Of a stretch of DNA of 11,857 nucleotides, positions 1 to 6,642 are shown one piece after another. The position numbers were made by a program, and so were the translations under genes. Position 1 is the stretch's first letter; the number at the start of each line of letters is the position of its first letter. The stretch lies in assembly GCA_001275005.1 (NCBI GenBank), contig JWZX01001500.1, positions 1 through 11,857 of the forward strand. The letters are read 5' to 3'. The notes beneath the pieces were generated by a model. That model searched no databases. It was not told the DNA's origin and worked only from the letters and a program-made list of their open reading frames with translations. Origin of the DNA: Chrysochromulina tobinii (taxonomy: Eukaryota; Haptophyta; Prymnesiales; Chrysochromulinaceae).

Positions 1-3000
1 CTGGAGGACGGAGCCCGGTGGCGGCATCGGCCACCAGTTGCCGAGCGGCGGAATCATCGGGAGCGTGAGGCCCGCCGCCGCGGCCGCGGCATGGGCAGCG
101 GCGGCGTGCGCGGCGGCGGCCTGCGCGGCGGCCGCGGAGTTGGCGGAGGAGAGGGCCGCTTGGGGCGGCATCGTGCTCGCGCCCAAGACGGCGCTCTTGG
201 GCGCGAGCGGCAGTGTGAAGCCTTTGAGTCGTGGCATGTGGTGGATGGGCAGGTTGGCCCCTTCCCACAAGGCGGAGGCTTCCTTTTCGAGCTCCGCGGC
301 CATCGTCGTGATGGCGACCACGTGCGACTGGTGGAGCGTGCGGGCGTCGTTCTGATGGCGCGTGCGCGTCGCGTGCAGCTTGCGCTGCAGCTCGGCGAGG
401 GCCGCCTCCTCGTCCGCGATCTCCTTGCGCTGCTGCTCGCGCTGGACCTTGAGAGCCTCCTGCTGCTGCGCGAGCAAGCTCGCCTTCTGCTTGTGCCCCT
501 CGGCGTACATCATCTCGATCTGGCGCCTCGTGTCGCCCATCTGCACCTGGATGCCCGCGAGGCGCTGCTTCTCGGCCGCCTGGCGCGCCTGCATCGCTGC
601 ACGCTGCTCCTTGGCGATGTCGTCCACCCGCTTCTTCTCCTCGCGCTCACGGCGTAGCCGCTCCTTCTCCTTGGCGTCGGCGGCCGACTGCCGCTCCCGC
701 TCGGCCTTCGCACGCCGCTCGATCTCCTGCGTCGAGGCGCAATCTCCGCACATGAAGAAGGCCTTTTGCGTCTTCTGCTTGCTGAGATCCCAACCTCGCT
801 CGCGCAGCCCCCCGATGAACTCATCCGACGGGTCGAGTCGCGTCATGTCGACGGGCGAGCAGTCGAAGCAGTAGGCGGTGGGGCAGCACGTGCATCGGAA
901 GAGCATGCCGCCTGCCACGGAGGTTGTGCGGCCGCAAGACTCGCACGCATGCCAAGGACAGGTCCACGCGCCCGCCGGTACCGCGTCCAGCCCGGCACAC
1001 TTGAGATGATACACCTTGGGGCACTGGCCGCAGCAGATCAGGTCGCCGCCGCCGTCGCACATGAAGCAGTAGTCCTCGTGCACGAGCTGCAGCTTCTTTG
1101 AGCGGCCGGAGCGTGAGTGGCCGATGTTCGTGTGCTGCGCCTGCTGACGCTTACGGGCAGGTAGCCGACGCCGTCCATCTCCCTTGGGGCCCTCGCCCTC
1201 CTCGCCTTCCTCGCCCTCCTCACCAGCGGCCTCGAGCACGGCCGCCGCCGCCGCCTTGGCCACCGCCTGTGCCAGTTCGGTCGACTCATCGACACGCTTT
1301 CGCTTGCGGGAAGCCCCGCCGGCCGCCTCCTCGCCGTCGTCCTCGTCCTCCTCCTCGTCCTCGTCCTCGTCCTCTTCCTCCTCCTCCTCCATCGCCTCCG
1401 CCTCCTCCTCCTCCTCCATCTCGTCACCCTCGAGCGCGGCCGCCTCTTCCTCGTCCTCCACTCCGCTGCCACCCGTCGCCGCGAGCGCGCCCGCCACCGC
1501 CTTGGACACGGACTTGCGCAGCTGCGCCCCCCCCAGCACCTTGCCCAGCGCGCGCTTCGTACCGAGCTGCCCGCCGCCGAGCAGCTGCAGCAGCTCATCC
1601 TGCGAGAGGGTCGTCGGCCCGCTGTCTGGCGTCGCCTCGACCTCGCCGCCCACCTCGTCGGGGGAGACGCCCTCCATCGCCGCGGTCGCGCCCACCACGG
1701 TCGTGTCCAGCAGCATCTTGGACGCGGCACGTTGACGAATCCGCTCCTCCACCGTCAACGTCGAGATCAGCCGGAAGACGCGCACCGGCTTCTTCTGGCC
1801 GATGCGGTGCGCGCGGTCCATTGCCTGCAGCAAGGGTCGGGGGCATCGCAATGCATGCAGCAGCAAAGGTCGGGGGCATCGCAATGCATGCAGCAGGGTC
1901 GGGGTTGCAAGGGCTCAGGGTGAGGCCGAGGAGGTGGAGGGAAATCGAGGAGATCGAGGAGGAGATCGGAGGAGATCGTGGGAGATCGTGGGAGATCCTG
2001 GGAGATTCGACTCTCACCTGCAGATCGACCTGAGGGTTCCAATCCGAGTCGAAGAGAATCACAACGTCCGCCGAGGCGAGGTTGATACCCACGCCGCCCG
2101 CCCGTGTCGAGATGAGGAAGACTTTGGTGGGCGAGCCGTCCGCGTTGAAATCTCGCACGTCGAGCTCGCGCTGGATCGGGTTCGTCTGGCCGTCCATGCG
2201 TGAGAACGTGATGCCCCGCCAGCTGAGCCACTCAGCGAGCACGTCGAGCGTCTGCATGCAAAGGAGCGATCCGAGGGCCATCAGAGGCCGCGAGCAGATG
2301 GCAGTCAGTGCCAACCCTCAGATGGCCATCAGCAGCGGCCGTCACCTGCGTGAACGTCGAGAAGATGAGTGCGCGGGACTCGAGCTTGAAGAGTCGCTCC
2401 AGCAGCCGATCGAGCACGAGCAGCTTACCGCTCGCCTGCATCAGCTCCTCGCCCGTCAGAGCGGCGAGCTCCTGACGAAGCCGCTCGCCCCTCTTACCGC
2501 CGCCCCCCATGGGCGTCTTCGACGAGGACGAGGACGAGACGGCGGCGGCGGCGGCGGCACCGGCGGCGGCGGCGGCGGCGGTGTCCTTGGCAGAGCCTAG
2601 CAAGGTGCGAGGGTGGTTGCAGATCTTGCGCAGCTGCATGATCAGAGTCTTGAGCTGTGAGACAGTGAGCACTGATGCGGTGGCGGTATCCGAGGAGAGC
2701 AGACGCTTATACCAGCTCGCCTGGAGAGGCGCGAGCGGGCATGGGACGAGCGTCTCGTACTTGCGAGGCAGCCCGACGACCTCCTTGGTCCTCCGCAGCA
2801 TAAAGTGACCGAGGAGCTGCCGAGCACTCTCCAGCCGCTCGGCGTCCACGCGGTGGTTGGCCACATCGACCGCCTCGTCGAAGGCGTCCGCGGAGGTGAA
2901 GTAGTCCGGGAGCAGAAAGTGGAGTACAGCCCACAGCTCGTGGAGGTTGTTCTGGAGCGGCGTGCCGGTGAGGAGCAGTCGGTAGTTGCACGTGAGGCGC

Positions 3001-4463
3001 GCGAGCGAACGATGCAGCCCGCCAGACTCATTCTTGAGGTGATGCGCTTCGTCCACCACGAGGACCGACCACCGTTCAATGGTCTCTGTGAAGAAGTCTT
3101 CACACGCCTTGAACGTCTCATACCTGGGCAGGGGGAAAGGAGGCGAGGCCATCAGAGGTAATCTGAGGTCATCAGGGCAAGGACTCGAGGCCATTAGTAG
3201 CACTCAGAGGGCACTCAGAGGGACTCAGTGGCGTACGTGGTGATGTAGACGTCATACTCTCCGTACGTCACGTCAGCACGTGCCAGCAAACGTGAGCGCT
3301 CCGCGGCCGATCCATGGAACTTGAAGAAGGTGAGCGACGGCGTGAACTGCTTGCACTCATTCGCCCAGTTCTGGTACACGGCCAGAGGGGCGACCACGAG
3401 ATGAGGGCCGCCAGCGGAACCGAAGACCTGTGGGGAGAGGCAAGGGGAGGGCGCCGTGGTGTGAATGTGAATGGCGGGCCTCGTCATGCGACACGCTCAG
3501 ACGAAAGCAGAATTGCATGCAGGGTTGCGCGGGGTTGCATGCGGGGTTGCATGCAGGGTTGCGCGGGTTGCATGCGGGGTTGCATGCGGGGTTGCATGCG
3601 GGGTTGCATGCAGGGCCCCAGCCGAGCCCATGTCAACGGCCATCGGCGCCAACCAGAGGTCATCAGTGGTCATCAGAGGTCATCAGAGGTCATCAGAGGT
3701 CATCAGAGATCATCGGCGATTAGCCGAGGCGCCTCTCTGCTACGCCTCTCTGCTATGTGAGCGGGAGATGGGATCGGGCCAGGCGCGCGGCGTGCGGCGC
3801 GCGAGCGCCTTGCATGCATCGCTCGCCGCCCCCTAAAATGGCAACTTCGGGAGGCGGCGCGGCGGCGGCGGCGCTCGCCTTTTTGAGGTACGCGAGGAAG
3901 GTGAGCGTCTGAAGGGTCTTGCCGAGGCCCATCTGGTCGCCCAGGATCCCGCCGATGCCCGCATCGTAGCCAGAGACCATCCAGTTCACGCCGTCGACTT
4001 GATAGTCGCGTAGGGTCGCTGTGGTGAACGACGGCTGGTTGCTGTCGCACGCACGCCCCTGCGCGGGCCACGCGGTGGTCGTGACGGCCGCGGAGGAGCC
4101 CTCCTCGGCGTCCTCGCTCTCGAGCTTCTTCTGCTCGCGGAACACGTCGCGCTCGAGCTGATCGAGCTTCCGCTTCTCCACAAACACCTCAATCAGGTCG
4201 CGGTTCGCGTGCAGGAGTGCACGCTTGCGCATGGCCTGCCTGGAGGCGCGCTTGTCAAGGACCTTCTGCGCGGCGAAGAAGGTGTCCTGGCGTGCCTTCT
4301 CATCCTTGCTCAGCTCGACTGGATTCAAGCAATCGTAGCACTTCCAGCTAGCCTCTGGCCTCTTTTGGAGGCGGAGGCACTCGAAATGAAAGAACGTCGT
4401 GCACCCTGAGCACTTGAAGAGCTCGGGGTCGCTACCGCGGCACACGCCGCACCACTTGGACAT
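1..4463 (-). CDS. ISWI-like SNF2 chromatin remodelling ATPase with N-terminal PHD and C-terminal NSD-like PHD-C5HCH module (five exons, 3' end outside window)
   Basis: Exons in transcript order are 4463-3846, 3427-3237, 3123-2346, 2251-2018 and 1824-1. They total 3645 nt, or 1215 codons with no stop, and the frame runs off base 1. The ATG at 4463 is the first ATG in an open frame and starts [12 protein letters not shown] finger comes first (C5, C8, C18, C21, H26, C29, C42, C45). The SNF2 core follows: GDQMGLGKT (K182), [15 protein letters not shown] (294-297), [15 protein letters not shown] (from 319), [15 protein letters not shown] and DRAHRIGQ (610-617). The run [11 protein letters not shown] then [12 protein letters not shown] is what ISWI ATPases carry. 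Next come a Glu/Asp tract (about 742-772), basic signals RKRKR (780-784) and RRRLPARKR, a second zinc module (about 859-930), a charged coiled coil (about 970-1110) and an Ala/His-rich tail. No HAND-SANT-SLIDE region is visible. It presumably slides or spaces nucleosomes using ATP, with the PHDs reading histone tails. Family assignment is firm; the subfamily is probable. Confidence 0.93.
1825..2017 (-). other. Intron 4 of the SNF2 gene (193 bp, phase 0)
   Basis: The donor is GTGAGA after CTG CAG and the acceptor is CTTGCTGCAG before GCA ATG. Splicing joins NPQVDLQ to [12 protein letters not shown], exactly as in ISWI proteins. On the plus strand the intron is purine-rich, with irregular repeats of GGAGATCG at about 1945-2008. 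Confidence 0.93.
1835..1904. repeat. 33-bp tandem repeat in SNF2 intron 4
   Basis: A 33-bp unit starting GGTCGGGGGCATCGCAATGC begins at 1835 and 1868, and a third partial copy begins at 1897. The first two copies are identical over their first 29 bases. Each full copy contains a GCATGC core, the motif also clustered in intron 1. Confidence 0.9.
2252..2345 (-). other. Intron 3 of the SNF2 gene (94 bp, phase 0)
   Basis: The donor is GTGACG after ACG CAG and the acceptor is TTTGCATGCAG. Splicing gives [18 protein letters not shown], matching the family pattern in helicase motif IV. The intron holds CTGATGGCC twice and GCATGC at its 3' end, the same modules as introns 1 and 2. Confidence 0.9.
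3124..3236 (-). other. Intron 2 of the SNF2 gene (113 bp, phase 2)
   Basis: The donor is GTACGC after the first two bases of codon 270 and the acceptor is CCCTGCCCAG. Splicing turns the read-through YITTYATES* into [14 protein letters not shown], the expected stretch before the DEAH box. The intron contains CTGATGACC and CTCTGATGGCC, plus TACTAATG about 70 nt from the acceptor, which resembles a branch site. Confidence 0.88.
3513..3612. repeat. Intronic TTGCATGC tandem cluster
   Basis: Seven copies of TTGCATGC start at 3513, 3535, 3547, 3568, 3580, 3592 and 3604, separated by short GGGG or AGGG spacers. The later copies settle into a 12-bp period (TTGCATGCGGGG), giving a block of self-complementary GCATGC cores within intron 1 of the SNF2 gene. 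Confidence 0.9.
3657..3716. repeat. Intronic 10-bp tandem repeat (AGGTCATCAG x6)
   Basis: Six 10-bp units lie head to tail: AGGTCATCAG, TGGTCATCAG, three more AGGTCATCAG and a degenerate AGATCATCGG. On the transcribed strand they read as repeats of CTGATGACCT. Each contains CTGAT, which resembles a eukaryotic branch-point sequence. Just beyond, GCCTCTCTGCTA is itself duplicated at 3731-3755. Confidence 0.9.
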
Positions 4464-5066
4464 TGGTTCAGCCGCTGGGGGCTGCGACCTTCGAACTTTC
4501 GGGCGCGCCTGTCGGGGCGCTCGGGGCCGGTGGGGCGGAAGGTGACGATGCCGCCACCACGGCGTGCAAAAGTAGATAGAAAGTGCGAACGTCACCGGCA
4601 AAACGAGCAATCAGGAATCCGGAAAATCTCCGTGTTGCGAGCTTTGCGCCACGCCGCGCTGCCGCGCAGGCACTCACAGTCAGAAAAAGGCCCCGAGCGA
4701 CCACGAGCCCAGAAGAACAACTTTGGTTCACACTCGCACGTGATCCCGTTCACACCGTGTGTCGGGCGCCACGTGCGTGCAGAACGCCTACACCGCGGCC
4801 CGTGCACCCGCCCCCACGTGCACGCCCGTCTGGCACTCGCGGTCCATCAATGTATTCGGACGACGTCGTCGTCGGAAGAGCTCCGAGACTCGGCTCGCCT
4901 TCCACCAGTTCGGCCTCGTCCGCCGCGCCCCGCCCTGATCGTTCAAGTTGTCGACTCGACGACCGACCGCGAAACCACCCCTACGCTGCGACAGGGGGTT
5001 GATTAGACAAGCTCACAATTCGTGTTTCAAGTTGTTTATTTATTTTCGTCGACGGCGTCCTAAGAA
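4464..5066. promoter_or_regulatory. Head-to-head intergenic region (603 bp), probable bidirectional promoter and 5' UTRs
   Basis: It separates the divergent starts of the SNF2 gene (4463, minus) and the GH18 gene (5067, plus). The frame upstream of the SNF2 ATG stays open to 4610 but has no other ATG. Two plus-strand open frames inside it (about 139 and 158 codons) show no recognisable domain, and such chance frames are common in GC-rich DNA. The last 40 bases before 5067 are AT-rich (GTTTATTTATTTTCG at about 5034-5048), which may mark the GH18 core promoter or leader. No transcription start can be fixed from the sequence. Confidence 0.6.
4737..4820. promoter_or_regulatory. Cluster of three CACGTG palindromes
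   Basis: Perfect CACGTG sites lie at 4737-4742, 4770-4775 and 4815-4820, in the middle of the divergent intergenic region. CACGTG is the canonical E-box/G-box bound by bHLH and bZIP factors. The palindromes read equally towards both genes. That a factor binds here is inference. Confidence 0.5.
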
Positions 5067-6497
5067 ATGGCGATGGCGCGCCTCTGGGTGGCGCTCTCGT
5101 GCTTGGCCTCCGCCGCAGCGGTCCGAAACTTCACGGTCGCCGCGTACCTGCCCGAGTGGCGTTATGAGGGCGCCAACTTTGCTTCGATGAGCCGCACCGT
5201 CACGCAGCTCATCCTCTTCTCGCTCGAGGTCCAGCCGACTGGCCGGCTGAGCGCATACGACCGGCTGCCGCGGGCGGAGCTCATGCTCGAGGCGCGCGCG
5301 GCGACCAAGGCGGCCGGCACGCAGTTGCTCGTGTGCGTCGGGGGCAACGGGCGCTCGGCCGGCTTCTCGGCCGCGGTCGCCAAGCCCGACCGGCGCCAGC
5401 GCTTCGTTGAGGACCTCGTGAAGCTGTGCGACAAGCACGACCTGGACGGTGTGGACCTGAACTGGGAGTACCCGGGCTTCACGTTTGGAAGTGGCTACCA
5501 CAGCGACGCGGCCGTCCAGAAGGATTACAAGGGCCTCCGGGCCCTCCTCAAGCTGCTCCACGCGGCGTTCGTGCCGACGGGTCGAGTGATCACGATCGCG
5601 TACTACCCGGACGGAAGGCAGGAGCGCCTATTCACCGAGTACGAGGTGGGCAAGTACGTGGTCAACATGCACGCGATGGCGTACGATCAGTCTCCGGGGC
5701 AGCACTCGACGTGGGAGTTTGCGCAGAAAGTCGTCCAGCAAGGCGCCACCTTGCTGCCCGCGCACTTGGTCACGCTCGGCTTGCCCTTTTATGGAAGGCA
5801 CATGCGCACGGGCGAGTGGAAGTCGTATGAGGACCTTGTCCAAGAGCACTCGCGCGCCGCGGGTGGGAGCCTCCAACCTGCCGACGAGTGGGCACTGCGT
5901 GACGAGGCCGCCGGCTACTTCTTCAACGGCCCAGCGTTGATCGAGCGCAAGACGAAGTTGGCGCTCGAGGCAGGCCTCGGGGGCGTGATGGTTTGGGAGG
6001 GGGGGCAGGATTGCCGTGTGCATGCCGTCACGCACGGCGCGACCACCCATGCTGTCACGTGCCCGCATGGCGAGGCCTCCGCGCTGCTCACCGCCATTCG
6101 GAAGGGAGCGCCGTACCGAGCACCGCCAGCCAGCCCGATGGACGATCCTCGTGACGCCGCCACGGCGCCCGACACGGCGCCTAGTGACGTGGCGCCCCAT
6201 GACGCCACCACGGCGCCCGACACGGCGCCTCGTGACGCCGCCACGGCGCCCGACACGGCGCCCCGTGACGCCGCCACGGCGCCCGACACGGCGCGCGACC
6301 CGTGCGTCTCGTTGGCCTCGGCCGTGTGCGCGGGCCAGCCGTGCTACCTCGATGCGCGGTGCCTGGCGACGAGCACCGACCCTTTCAAGGGGGCTGGCTG
6401 CGGTGCTGGTGGCTACCCCAGCTGCCGCGCCTGCTACGTCGATGCCTACCGCTCGATCCTCGCCGAATGTCCCGAGCTCGAGAAGACGGAACTGTGA
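5067..6497 (+). CDS. Secreted GH18 chitinase-like protein with repeat linker and eight-Cys C-terminal domain
   Basis: Single open frame, 476 aa, with a purine at -3 and G at +4 of the ATG. Residues 1-18 form a signal peptide (WVALSCLASAAAV), so the protein enters the secretory pathway. A GH18 barrel spans roughly 20-355. It shows YLPEWR near the first strand, LLVCVGGNGRS, the catalytic-site motif DGVDLNWEYPG (127-137), MHAMAYD, LGLPFYGRHM, and GGVMVWEGGQDC at the last strand. E134 is the expected proton donor. GH18 enzymes hydrolyse beta-1,4-GlcNAc polymers by substrate-assisted catalysis. The middle Asp of DxxDxDxE is Asn132 here, so activity could be reduced or the substrate unusual. A Thr/Ala/Pro/Asp repeat linker (about 362-409) leads to a C-terminal domain with eight Cys (about 410-470), probably four disulphides, which I do not recognise. 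It could act on cell-wall or scale polysaccharide, prey or symbionts. Confidence 0.88.
   Translation: MAMARLWVALSCLASAAAVRNFTVAAYLPEWRYEGANFASMSRTVTQLILFSLEVQPTGRLSAYDRLPRAELMLEARAATKAAGTQLLVCVGGNGRSAGFSAAVAKPDRRQRFVEDLVKLCDKHDLDGVDLNWEYPGFTFGSGYHSDAAVQKDYKGLRALLKLLHAAFVPTGRVITIAYYPDGRQERLFTEYEVGKYVVNMHAMAYDQSPGQHSTWEFAQKVVQQGATLLPAHLVTLGLPFYGRHMRTGEWKSYEDLVQEHSRAAGGSLQPADEWALRDEAAGYFFNGPALIERKTKLALEAGLGGVMVWEGGQDCRVHAVTHGATTHAVTCPHGEASALLTAIRKGAPYRAPPASPMDDPRDAATAPDTAPSDVAPHDATTAPDTAPRDAATAPDTAPRDAATAPDTARDPCVSLASAVCAGQPCYLDARCLATSTDPFKGAGCGAGGYPSCRACYVDAYRSILAECPELEKTEL
6150..6293 (+). repeat. 33-bp coding tandem repeat (RDAATAPDTAP linker)
   Basis: Near-identical 33-bp units start at 6150, 6198, 6231 and 6264 (the last lacks 3 bp), with a 15-bp partial unit at 6183-6197. 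Each encodes RDAATAPDTAP or HDATTAPDTAP. The whole array keeps frame. The Thr/Pro content suggests an O-glycosylated stalk between the GH18 barrel and the Cys-rich domain. Confidence 0.95.
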
Positions 6498-6509
6498 AGA
6501 CGGAACTGT
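6482..6509 (+). repeat. 14-bp direct duplication spanning the GH18 stop codon
   Basis: GAAGACGGAACTGT occurs twice in a row at 6482-6495 and 6496-6509. The TGA stop (6495-6497) straddles the junction, so the duplication may have created or moved the stop. A partial third copy (GAAGTCGGAA) follows. Confidence 0.95.
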
Positions 6510-6642
6510 GAAGTCGGAAGTTTGTGTGGATTTATCCGATGAGGTGCTCTTGCCAAAAATAAGTACCCCGGGCCTCTGTCAAAACGAGGGGTCCCGGTGG
6601 TGCGTTGAGAGCTCAGGCGTTGTGCCGAGCACATCGCGAGAG

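Larger units (their letters stand above)
3428..3845 (-). other. Intron 1 of the SNF2 gene (418 bp, phase 0)
   Basis: The donor is GTTGCC after codon 206 (GAA) and the acceptor is CTCCCCACAG before GTC. Splicing joins PPPE to [17 protein letters not shown], restoring helicase motif Ia. The donor is weak beyond GT. The upstream GTACCTC would break the frame. The intron carries two tandem repeat blocks, listed separately. Confidence 0.85.

Noticed and set aside
1098-2033. Long plus-strand Pro/Arg-rich frame over the acidic tract of SNF2
   Set aside because: It is the complement of the GAG/GAC codons of the Glu/Asp tract and crosses intron 4; it has no domain.
3513-3716. CRISPR-like array in the intron repeats
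   Set aside because: The units are 10-12 bp with no unique spacers and lie within a spliced intron of a eukaryotic gene.
4530-5006. Two overlapping plus-strand open frames (about 158 and 139 codons) in the divergent intergenic region
   Set aside because: They are Pro/Arg/Ser-rich with no domain, overlap one another, and fit chance open frames in GC-rich DNA between two promoters.
6016-6642. Upstream extension of the transporter frame into the GH18 gene
   Set aside because: The extension overlaps GH18 coding sequence in another frame, starts at GTG and is Arg/Pro-rich; the first ATG after the GH18 stop is at 6643.
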